Below the pieces are notes generated by a model. That model saw only the letters and a list, made by a program, of their open reading frames with translations, ran no database searches and was not told where the DNA came from. Shown here one piece after another: positions 7,665 to 12,769 of a DNA stretch of 12,769 bases. A program made the position numbers and the translations under genes. Position 1 is the first letter of the stretch. The number at the start of each line of letters is the position of its first letter. Origin of the DNA: Pseudomonadota bacterium (GTDB lineage: Bacteria > Pseudomonadota > Alphaproteobacteria > Rhizobiales > Xanthobacteraceae); assembly GCA_023449855.1 (NCBI GenBank), contig JAEXHR010000109.1, positions 1-12,769 of the forward strand, in the 5' to 3' direction.

Positions 7665-8185
7665 TGATACTGTTTTGCCTCATCCTGGGTGACAGCACCG
7701 CGATCGGCACCGCATCCGCGCTGGCGGCCCAGGGTATCCGCTGCGAGGTCCATGCCCGCGTCGGTGCGCCGTCGGCCGAGATAGCCCGCATGCCCCGGTC
7801 GCGATCGCCAGCACCGCTCGCTCTGATTGCGCTCGGATCGAACGACCCTGAAAACCCAGCGCTCGCCCGCAATCTCACGACACTGCGCAGCCGCACGACG
7901 GCGTTTCGCGTGACATGGCTGGCGCCCTACCATGCACGCGCTTCCCGCATCGTTGCAGCAGTTGCCCGCAGCTTTGGCGATACCGTCATCCAGTTGAGCG
8001 CGGTGCCGACCGCCGATGGCGTCCATCCCGCCAGCTATCGTCCGATCGCGGCCGCGCTGGATTGGAAAAGTCTGTCTGAAAATTGGCACCATGTTGCCAT
8101 TGGTTCCGCGCGACCGCCTGCGCCAGGGACAACGAGACCGACCCCGGTGCCAGATAGACGAGCCACGGTCCTCGTCATGGAATGA
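7664..8185 (+). CDS. SGNH/GDSL-type hydrolase
   Basis: A 173-aa protein, start-coupled to the preceding membrane protein through TGATG. All four hallmark residues of the SGNH hydrolase family can be placed in order: GDS at 9-11 with nucleophile S11, G34 in VGAPSAEI, GSND at 58-61 with N60, and DGVH at 118-121 with D118 and H121. The spacing suits a small esterase/acyl-hydrolase. The chain begins almost directly with the first core strand, and no signal peptide is visible, so it is probably cytoplasmic unless the true start is earlier. The last 30 or so residues are Pro/Arg-rich and probably disordered. Family members de-acylate lipids, sugars or peptidoglycan. The substrate here is unknown, though cell-wall remodelling would fit a transfer operon. 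It appears to be the last gene of the plus-strand operon. Confidence 0.8.
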   Translation: MILFCLILGDSTAIGTASALAAQGIRCEVHARVGAPSAEIARMPRSRSPAPLALIALGSNDPENPALARNLTTLRSRTTAFRVTWLAPYHARASRIVAAVARSFGDTVIQLSAVPTADGVHPASYRPIAAALDWKSLSENWHHVAIGSARPPAPGTTRPTPVPDRRATVLVME

Positions 8186-8186
8186 C

Positions 8187-8199
8187 TGCCCGGCGGGCA
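8187..8199 (+). other. Short GC palindrome after the SGNH stop
   Basis: TGCCC-GGC-GGGCA forms a perfect 5-bp inverted repeat directly after the SGNH stop codon. No T-run follows, so it is at most a weak, Rho-assisted 3' end of the transfer transcript or chance in GC-rich DNA. The rest of the 8186-8327 gap holds an AT-rich stretch (about 8247-8272) that may contain a promoter, although no convincing -35/-10 pair was found, and the hairpin described separately. Confidence 0.25.
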
Positions 8200-8269
8200 T
8201 GAGCATTCGCGCAGATCGTCGCAGCCGCGCAGCGCCGTAATGATCGGTTTACTTGTAAAAAGCATATTC

Positions 8270-8307
8270 AAAGGGTGGAGAGGTCGTTGCGACCGCTCAG
8301 CCTTTTT
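8270..8307 (+). terminator. Terminator- or attenuator-like hairpin ahead of the STAS-like gene
   Basis: The inner stem GAGaGGTCG (8278-8286) pairs with CGACCgCTC (8290-8298) around a TTG loop with one mismatch. After a small internal loop, AAAGG (8270-8274) pairs with CCTTT (8301-8305), and the right arm ends in five Ts (8303-8307). This A-tract, stem, T-tract form is that of an intrinsic terminator. It lies 7 nt before the ribosome binding site of the next gene. It could end the conjugation transcript or act as a leader attenuator or translation-control hairpin for the STAS-like gene. Energy was not computed. Confidence 0.45.
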
Positions 8308-8327
8308 GAAGAAAGGGGATATGTCTT

Positions 8328-8792
8328 ATGTTTCGACTGAATCACGATATGGCACGCCGCTTTCTGTACGTCGAATTGCGGGGTTTCTGGACGCGGGAAG
8401 TCCTAGCTCGGTTCCACGATGAGGCCCGGCTTGTATTGCAGCGTGCAATAGCCAACGGAGCAACGCCCGGCGAAGGCCATATCCTGGTCAATGCGAACGG
8501 ATTTCCGGTTCAGGATCGAACGATCGCCGAGGAGATCGCGCAGTTCATTCCGCTCTATGGCAAGCTGGCCAGACGCATCGCGGTGGTCGGATCGGATTCT
8601 TCCCTTCAGCGCCTTCAGGCAAAGAGACTGATCGGTGAGAATGGCAAGTTGTTCGACAACGACGAAGCCGCGAAGACCTGGCTGTTCTCCGCCGATCGAA
8701 CAGGCACTGCACATGCGGGAACGGGGCGCGCTGACATTATCACCGCGCGATCGGCACCTGATCGATCCGCGTCGTCCATGACGGGCTTTTGA
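8328..8792 (+). CDS. STAS/SpoIIAA-like protein
   Basis: A 154-aa soluble protein with a strong ribosome binding site, AAAGGGGA at 8312-8319, 8 nt before the ATG. The N-terminal 115 residues have an alternating strand-helix pattern of the STAS/SpoIIAA-like type seen in many alphaproteobacteria: ARRFLYVELRGFW as first strands, a helix (EVLARFHDEARLVLQRAI), GHILVNANGF, a long helix (IAEEIAQFIPLYGKLA), RRIAVVGSDSSLQRLQAKRL, and a final FDNDEAAKTWLF helix. The last 35 or so residues are polar and look non-conserved. Family members are thought to act as small binding or signalling modules. The gene runs towards umuC and overlaps its 3' end by 53 bp. The hairpin in its leader suggests post-initiation control. 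The family call is by fold pattern only. Confidence 0.6.
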   Translation: MFRLNHDMARRFLYVELRGFWTREVLARFHDEARLVLQRAIANGATPGEGHILVNANGFPVQDRTIAEEIAQFIPLYGKLARRIAVVGSDSSLQRLQAKRLIGENGKLFDNDEAAKTWLFSADRTGTAHAGTGRADIITARSAPDRSASSMTGF

Positions 8793-9999
8793 ACGCTCGC
8801 TTCGTATCGTAGGACTTGGTTCCGAACCCCTCGGATGCAAGGCGCATGGTATTGCGGCCGAAGCGACCGTTGAGCCCGTCGATCGCGGACAGAAGGGCAG
8901 GGGATCGCGGGTCGGGCTTTGCAAACAAGTCGGCCTGATGCGCCGCCATCCTTTCCAATCCCTCCAGCATCACCCCGCACTTGGTATAGACCCGGCCCGT
9001 CTCGAACATCGCTTCGGCCATGCGCGCGGCCATGCCGGCGATGACGCGGGGATCGTTGGTTGCCGGCGACAATCGACCGACGCGCGATGCCGATGGCGCG
9101 TTCGGTTTGAACCTGCTGCCATGCGCAAACGCGATCAGCCTCGTCGCAGCCAGACCCTGATTGCGGATTTTCTCGGCCGCGCGAACGGCGCGCCGAACCA
9201 TCGCCTCGCGCAGCGCGTCCACGTCGCTCACCGGCTCCCCGAAACACCGCGTCACAGCGGTTGCCTTGGATGCCGGCGGCTCAGGCTCGAAATCGGTGCA
9301 TTCCACCCCGTTCAACTCACGCACGAGGCGCTCGAGCACGACGGTCCCCACATCGCGCGCGACCTCGGGCGGAAGCGCTGCAAGATCGGCCGTGGTGCGC
9401 ACGCCCAGCGGTCGCAGGCGTTGTGTCATCGCGCGCGCGATGCCCCAGACTTCCTCGACCGGCCATTGTGCGAACATGCGCTGGCGCAGTTCGACATCGT
9501 GCAGGTCGACCACCCCGCGCCAGACCTTCTCTGACGCCTTCGCCAGCGCATTGGCGACCTTGCTCAGGGTCCGCGTCGGTCCAAGGCCAATCCGGATCGG
9601 CAAGCCTGTCGCCCGCTTCACGTCCGCGATGATGCGATGCGCGCTCTCGACGTCGCCCAGTCCGTTCGCCAGGACCGGCAGGCGGAAGAAGGATTCGTCT
9701 ATGCTGTAGATCTCGATGGTGTCGCTGTGATCGGCGAGCACCTGGTTGAACCTCCGGTTCATGTCCGCGTAAAGCTCGTATGAACTCGATCGGCACTGGA
9801 CACCGTGCTCGCGCACGATGTCCCGGATCTTGAAAAGCGGCGCGCCCATCTTGATGTGCAGCGCCTTGGCTTCCTCCGAGCGGGCGATCGCACACCCGTC
9901 GCCGTTCGACAGCACGATGAGAGGCTTGCCCCGGAGCGAGGGATCGAAGACCCGCTCCGACGAGCAATAGAAATTCTGGACGTCCGCTATCCCCCACAT
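8740..9999 (-). CDS. umuC: Error-prone DNA polymerase V catalytic subunit UmuC (Y family)
   Basis: A 419-aa translesion polymerase subunit, close in length to E. coli UmuC (422 aa). The start ATG at 9999 (MWGIADVQNFY) aligns with the E. coli N-terminus and lies 7 bp after the umuD stop. A longer frame from 10065 would overlap umuD. Catalytic residues are D6 in the first motif and D101/E102 in YSIDESF. Y11 sits at the steric-gate position. GKPLIVLSNGDGC and SSYELYADM are typical finger and palm motifs, and LSKVANALAK matches the thumb region. QADLF at residues 355-359 is a beta-clamp binding motif. Pol V also needs processed UmuD and RecA. It is cotranscribed with umuD under the LexA box at 10476-10490. 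Its 3' end overlaps the convergent STAS-like gene. The polymerase itself looks intact. Confidence 0.95.
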   Translation of the reverse strand: MWGIADVQNFYCSSERVFDPSLRGKPLIVLSNGDGCAIARSEEAKALHIKMGAPLFKIRDIVREHGVQCRSSSYELYADMNRRFNQVLADHSDTIEIYSIDESFFRLPVLANGLGDVESAHRIIADVKRATGLPIRIGLGPTRTLSKVANALAKASEKVWRGVVDLHDVELRQRMFAQWPVEEVWGIARAMTQRLRPLGVRTTADLAALPPEVARDVGTVVLERLVRELNGVECTDFEPEPPASKATAVTRCFGEPVSDVDALREAMVRRAVRAAEKIRNQGLAATRLIAFAHGSRFKPNAPSASRVGRLSPATNDPRVIAGMAARMAEAMFETGRVYTKCGVMLEGLERMAAHQADLFAKPDPRSPALLSAIDGLNGRFGRNTMRLASEGFGTKSYDTKRAFKSPSWTTRIDQVPIAR

Positions 10000-10006
10000 C
10001 GCCTGT

Positions 10007-10453
10007 CTAGCCTTGCAGGTTGCGGACAGTGGCGCGCACGACGCCCCAGATCTCGACGGCTTCATCCGCGACGACTGGCTCGTATCTCATGCGAGCGTTG
10101 CGTGCCTCCAGCGTCGGCTTTCCTTCGCGCCATACCAGCTGCCTGATGACGAACCCGCCATCGACCACGGCGATGACGATCCGTCCGTTGGACGGGGTCA
10201 CGTCCCGGTCGACGACGACGACATCGTCGTCATGGATGCCCGCGTCGAGCATGGAATGTCCGCTGACCCGGAACACGAAACTGGCGGCGCGATCGAGGCG
10301 CAGCAACTCGACCAGATTGACCGCCGTTTCCTCCCAATCCTGCGCGGGTGAAGGGAAGCCGGCCCCTGCCGCGCTGACGATCTTGAGGCACAGGTCAGTG
10401 GGTATGTGGGCGATCGGAACGGGACGGGAGAGGGGAATCACGCAGGTCGACAT
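10007..10453 (-). CDS. umuD: UmuD-like SOS protein with Arg replacing the catalytic Lys
   Basis: A 148-aa protein of the LexA/UmuD S24 peptidase family, the accessory subunit of Pol V. The cleavage site A31-G32 and the following FPSPAQDW match the E. coli C24-G25-FPSPAADY region. The nucleophile is S67 in SGHSM. The partner lysine of E. coli (K97, exactly 37 residues after S60) falls on R104 here (GGFVIRQL), encoded by AGG at 10144-10142, so the Ser-Lys dyad appears broken. The rest (GRIVIAVVDG, EIWGVVRATVRNL) fits the family. Either the protein cannot self-cleave, or it relies on another residue, or it is cleaved in trans. The ATG at 10453 has only a weak ribosome binding site. Transcription is probably LexA-controlled. 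An alternative reading as a LexA/CI repressor is unlikely, because there is no DNA-binding domain and umuC follows. Confidence 0.92.
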   Translation of the reverse strand: MSTCVIPLSRPVPIAHIPTDLCLKIVSAAGAGFPSPAQDWEETAVNLVELLRLDRAASFVFRVSGHSMLDAGIHDDDVVVVDRDVTPSNGRIVIAVVDGGFVIRQLVWREGKPTLEARNARMRYEPVVADEAVEIWGVVRATVRNLQG

Positions 10454-10475
10454 ACGCGCATGATAATCCGCAAAG

Positions 10476-10490
10476 GAACATTAGGGGAAC
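10476..10490 (-). promoter_or_regulatory. LexA operator (SOS box) of umuDC
   Basis: On the minus strand this reads GTTC-CCCTAAT-GTTC, an exact match to the GTTC-N7-GTTC operator known for alphaproteobacterial LexA. It lies 22 bp before the umuD ATG, where it would overlap the promoter or transcript start (TAATGT inside it could serve as a -10). LexA cleavage after DNA damage would release umuDC. It may also affect the divergent HNH gene 48 bp away. Confidence 0.88.
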
Positions 10491-10518
10491 GCATTTTTCC
10501 CCTTTTGTTCTTTTGCTT

Positions 10519-10537
10519 GATGACTCATAGAGTCATC
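10519..10537. promoter_or_regulatory. Perfect 8-bp inverted repeat abutting the HNH start codon
   Basis: GATGACTC-ATA-GAGTCATC is a perfect palindrome of 8-bp arms with a 3-nt spacer, ending one base before the HNH ATG. It could be an operator for a dimeric regulator in the shared umuD/HNH promoter region. In the HNH mRNA it could form a hairpin that hides the translation start, which otherwise has no visible ribosome binding site. Confidence 0.5.
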
Positions 10538-10538
10538 G

Positions 10539-11018
10539 ATGCCGATCCGCCCCGAAAACCGCTGGCTTTACCCGATCGACTGGCCGCAAATCTCGGATCA
10601 TATCCGTTTCGGGCGGGCAGGGGGACGCTGCGAACAGTGCGGCCGACCGCACAAGCGGCGTGTCGCGCATCTGGGTGACGGCCGCTGGTGGGACGTCGAG
10701 GCACGCGCCTGGCGCTCCGGGCGCGGCAGGAAGGTCAAGGTTGCCGCCGGCTTCTCGCTCGACCTGGTGCGAACGACCTATGTCGTTCTCGCCTGCGCGC
10801 ACCTCGATCATGACCCTGGCAACTGCCGCCCCGCCAATCTCGCCGCGCTCTGCCAGCGGTGCCACATCCTCCACGACGCCGAGGAACACCGCTGGCAGCG
10901 CTGGTGGAATGCCTTTCGCTTCCGAGCGCTGCGCGACCTCTATGACGATCCGGTTGCCGCCCGCCACAAACTCCAGCTAAAACAGCAACACAAGATCGTT
11001 TCGATGTCGATACGATAA
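10539..11018 (+). CDS. HNH endonuclease-like protein
   Basis: A 159-aa protein. Two zinc-binding pairs, C31/C34 (CEQC) and C105/C108 (CQRC), flank the HNH core: H88-L-D90-H91 (general-base region), N95/N100 (NCRPANL) and H109. This is the layout of small HNH nucleases common on phages and mobile elements. Between the zinc pairs lies a Trp/Arg-rich insert (about 48-68). The C-terminal 45 residues are basic with many aromatics (EEHRWQRWWNAFRFRALRDLY), which could bind DNA. It is transcribed away from umuD across an 85-bp region that holds the LexA box and an inverted repeat directly at its start. No ribosome binding site is visible, so expression may be low or leaderless. The target is unknown; roles in DNA repair, restriction or packaging cannot be distinguished. 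Confidence 0.75.
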   Translation: MPIRPENRWLYPIDWPQISDHIRFGRAGGRCEQCGRPHKRRVAHLGDGRWWDVEARAWRSGRGRKVKVAAGFSLDLVRTTYVVLACAHLDHDPGNCRPANLAALCQRCHILHDAEEHRWQRWWNAFRFRALRDLYDDPVAARHKLQLKQQHKIVSMSIR

Positions 11019-11042
11019 TATATCTTATGTTAAATCAATGAC

Positions 11043-11624
11043 TTAGTTGCGGATATTAGCTCTGCCGGGTTGGGCCAGCTTGCGCAGACCAAACGCGACA
11101 AAGGCGAGAAATACGCCGCGGAAAATGAAGCTGATCCCGACGATCGTCGCGAGCATGACGAGGCTGGTCGCGGGACCAGCGAACAGCAGATATCCGCCCA
11201 GAAGAATATCGAGGACGCCCAGCGCAAGACGCCATCCGCGATCGTAAGCGCCCCGGATGGCGCTCGCGACCTGAAATATGCCCGAAACAAGCAGCCAGAA
11301 ACCTAACGCCCAGACCAGGGAGATCGCGCCGGCAAAGGGATTGAACAGGATAAACCCGCCCGTCACGACACCCAGGACGCCCAGCAGCACTTCGGTCCAG
11401 CGTCCGCGATCGGACAACGACGAAACACCGGAGACAATCGCGAGGACACCGTAACCGATCAGAAACACGCCCAGGAGAACGCCCGTCGTCAACCCGGTGG
11501 CGATCGGATTGGCAAGCGCGACAAATCCGATCAGAATCACGAGAATGGCATAAGCCAGAATCCAGCCCCAGGCCGACCCTGAACGCGCTTCCAACCTTTG
11601 ATCCCATGCAGTGTTGCTTGCCAT
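11043..11624 (-). CDS. hdeD: HdeD-family (DUF308) membrane protein
   Basis: A 193-aa polytopic inner-membrane protein with about six hydrophobic segments in three paired repeats: near residues 20-38 and 42-66, then 78-96 and 104-123, then 132-150 and 155-176. The repeated Gly-rich pattern (GVLLGVFLIGYGVLAIVSG; LGVLGVVTGGFILFNP; LGVLDILLGGYLLFAGP) and the length are those of HdeD, linked in E. coli to acid resistance at high cell density. GGGAGA lies 6 nt before the ATG. It is the last gene of the minus-strand group, about 100 bp after the 73-aa gene. That gap shows no clear promoter or terminator. It converges on the HNH gene with only 24 bp between stops and no obvious terminator. A general stress role is inference from the family. 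Confidence 0.85.
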   Translation of the reverse strand: MASNTAWDQRLEARSGSAWGWILAYAILVILIGFVALANPIATGLTTGVLLGVFLIGYGVLAIVSGVSSLSDRGRWTEVLLGVLGVVTGGFILFNPFAGAISLVWALGFWLLVSGIFQVASAIRGAYDRGWRLALGVLDILLGGYLLFAGPATSLVMLATIVGISFIFRGVFLAFVAFGLRKLAQPGRANIRN

Positions 11625-11726
11625 GATGCGTCTCCCTTTTTCCGCACAATTCCCAAATCGGCGAAGAGTTTCTCCCCATAACCGGCCTGGAGGCGTGAGG
11701 TCGAAGCGTCCTGCGAACAGCCGCGC

Positions 11727-11948
11727 TCAGTAATCGAGGTTACGCTGTTCCATCTGTGCTGCCGCGAGATCTGCAACAAACCCCGCGCCGCCAGTCAGCT
11801 CGTAGATGCGCGCGACGTCTTCGTCGGAAAGGTTGGCGACCATTGTGCGCACGGCATCCGCATTTGCCGCATCGAGCGTTGCGGCAGGGCCAGCGTCGTC
11901 CGCATACCCGGCAATGCTTTCGTCACCTCCATGCCGGGTCTGTGTCAT
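11727..11948 (-). CDS. Small acidic protein, unknown function
   Basis: A 73-aa soluble, acidic, Ala-rich protein. Its ATG lies 3 bp after the stop of the HU gene, so the two are very likely cotranscribed. The first 25 residues look disordered (Gly/Asp/Ala-rich). The rest has helical text (ADAVRTMVANLSDEDVARIYELTG, shown here only as two helices near 30-50 and 54-66), ending in QRNLDY. No domain is recognised. The close link to the HU gene may point to a role in nucleoid or DNA handling, but this is guilt by association. Confidence 0.6.
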   Translation of the reverse strand: MTQTRHGGDESIAGYADDAGPAATLDAANADAVRTMVANLSDEDVARIYELTGGAGFVADLAAAQMEQRNLDY

Positions 11949-11951
11949 CGC

Positions 11952-12236
11952 TCAGGCGCCGTTCAAACGATCGCGGACCTGCTTGGCAGGCGCGAAGCTG
12001 ATCTTGCGCGATGCAGCGATCGTGATCGCCTCGCCGGTCGCGGGATTGCGGCCCTGACGCTCGGGCGTATCCTTGACCTTGAACTTGCCGAACCCGTTGA
12101 TGCTGACTTCTTCGCCCTTGGCGACGGCCGCAGTAATGTCGGCGAATACGGCTTCGACGAACTTCTTCGCGTCCGGCTTTGACAGCCCGTGTGCGGTGGA
12201 GAGTTTTTCGGAAAGATCCAAGGTCGTTGTGGGCAT
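11952..12236 (-). CDS. HU/IHF-family DNA-binding protein
   Basis: A 94-aa histone-like protein that would bind and bend DNA as a dimer. It has the expected pattern: an N-terminal helix-turn-helix dimerisation part (LSEKLSTAHGLSKPDAKKFVEAV), the INGFGKFKV strand (46-54), and the DNA-intercalating arm with R63-N64-P65 (GRNPATGE), followed by ASRKISFAPAKQVRDRLN. The start at 12236 (MPTTTLDL) has AGGA about 9 nt upstream. A longer TTG-started form from 12263 is less likely. It lies 45 bp after the truncated SRAP gene and 3 bp before the 73-aa gene. On mobile elements such proteins can help recombination, replication or relaxosome assembly. Which of HU or IHF it mimics cannot be told from the sequence alone. 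Confidence 0.92.
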   Translation of the reverse strand: MPTTTLDLSEKLSTAHGLSKPDAKKFVEAVFADITAAVAKGEEVSINGFGKFKVKDTPERQGRNPATGEAITIAASRKISFAPAKQVRDRLNGA

Positions 12237-12281
12237 GATCAAATCCTGTGCTGGCGGTTTCAAATATTGGTTGGGTGGAGG

Positions 12282-12707
12282 TTATGCCTCACCACTATCA
12301 GGCGTCGCAACCTGTTCCACCATGTCGCCGTCATATGGTTTGACCAGCGCGAGCGCCTCCTCGGCTGTCCCGTCGAGCCATTTCGTCAAATCTGCGCGAT
12401 GCAGGATCGCCGGCATCGCCTTTGGATGCCAGGGGGCGACAATCGCGTTCGGGGATGTCGTACAAAAGGCATAGGCCTCGCCCCGCTCGGTCGGCCGCCA
12501 GATCCCGGCGAAGAATGCGATCGGCTGATCGGGCAACGAAAACCACATCTGCCGGGGCTTGCCATCGTCCCCCTTCCCACCTTCAGGATGCGGTTCGGCA
12601 AAATGCGTAAAGGGGACCAGGCACCGGCGCTCGGGATTGGAGCCCACATTCTCCAAGTAAGTCGCTGATTTCGCTGTCGTAATCGTGATATTTCGCATAT
12701 AAATCAT
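12282..12707 (-). pseudogene. SRAP-family (YedK/HMCES-like) protein lacking its N-terminal catalytic Cys region
   Basis: A 141-aa frame with clear SRAP motifs: RRCLVPFTHFAEP (family RRCLVP...FxEW, with the active-site Glu), WFSLPD, FAGIWRPT, TTSPNAIV, HPKAMPAIL (family HxRMP, active-site His) and KWLDG. SRAP proteins crosslink abasic sites in single-stranded DNA through Cys2 and are usually about 200-230 aa. Here the first 70 or so residues, including Cys2 and the WG region, are missing. The same frame has a stop at 12737-12735, only 9 codons upstream of the ATG, and no ribosome binding site precedes that ATG. Another frame has ATG 12738 with an AGGTGA ahead of it, which raises the possibility of a frameshift. 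It is thus a 5'-truncated or frameshifted remnant, unless the missing part is encoded beyond the window. Confidence 0.65.
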
Positions 12708-12769
12708 GGCGTTGACGGCTGCGAGGGGCGCGTTTCATGGATCACCTGGAGGGTGCGGGCTTGGCGCGG

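Noticed and set aside
8240..8422. Small plus-strand frame beginning in the gap before the STAS-like gene
   Set aside because: It runs out of frame into the STAS-like gene, spans the hairpin and lacks a ribosome binding site.
8938..9534. Plus-strand frames opposite umuC
   Set aside because: The umuC frame carries all polymerase motifs. The opposite translations are His/Arg-rich shadows.
10000..10065. Extended umuC start at 10065
   Set aside because: It would overlap umuD by about 60 bp, and the extra residues do not match UmuC. ATG 9999 gives the canonical N-terminus.
12237..12263. TTG-started longer form of the HU-family protein
   Set aside because: HU proteins begin close to the first helix, and ATG 12236 has AGGA at good spacing.
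12275..12298. Imperfect inverted repeat (GGTGGAGG...CCTCACC) around the SRAP stop
   Set aside because: The stem has a bulge and no T-run on the transcribed side, so it does not support a terminator.
12583..12738. 51-codon minus-strand frame from ATG 12738 with AGGTGA ahead of it
   Set aside because: After about 29 codons it is only a shadow of the SRAP frame. It is kept as possible evidence of a frameshift, not as a gene.
12704..12769. Minus-strand frame entering from the right edge and ending at a TGA that overlaps the SRAP ATG
   Set aside because: Only 21 codons are visible, with no recognisable motif. It could be the end of an upstream gene but cannot be supported from so little sequence.

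Overview
The window is GC-rich, gene-dense DNA with alphaproteobacterial, probably sphingomonad, character. The evidence is the codon usage, a GTTC-N7-GTTC LexA operator, and the style of the MobF relaxase and its tightly overlapping neighbours. It looks like part of a conjugative plasmid or integrative conjugative element, with a transfer operon on the left and DNA-damage and stress genes on the right. No rRNA, tRNA, insertion sequence or CRISPR array was seen.

Left part (1-8185, all plus strand): the acidic, His-rich C-terminal tail of a protein that is probably a coupling protein (TraD/TrwB) is followed after 3 bp by a 1023-aa MobF relaxase-helicase. Nine further genes follow, most of them overlapping or abutting their neighbour. 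They are: a membrane-anchored protein; an 82-aa one-helix protein; a TraD-like protein that has lost its Walker A motif; a 69-aa protein; an exported protein with a five-cysteine C-x-D repeat; a CsgG-like secreted protein; a zinc-ribbon membrane protein; a polytopic membrane protein with a soluble tail; and an SGNH hydrolase. The overlaps point to one transcript with translational coupling. These genes are probably accessory parts of the conjugation machinery, but most have no recognisable function.

Middle (8186-8327): the only sizeable plus-strand gap holds a small GC palindrome, an AT-rich stretch and a terminator-like hairpin placed just before the ribosome binding site of a STAS/SpoIIAA-like gene.

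Right part (8328-12769): the STAS-like gene converges on a umuDC operon (minus strand) and overlaps its end. The umuDC operon is preceded by a clear LexA box. Its UmuD keeps the catalytic Ser and the cleavage site, but has Arg where the catalytic Lys should be. An HNH nuclease gene runs divergently from umuD. Beyond it, on the minus strand, come a 5'-truncated SRAP (YedK/HMCES-like) gene, an HU-family protein, a 73-aa protein of unknown function and an HdeD-like membrane protein. The SOS-regulated polymerase, the SRAP protein, the HU protein and the nuclease make this side read as a DNA-damage cargo block beside the transfer genes.

All assignments come from reading motifs by eye. No database search or computed alignment was available.
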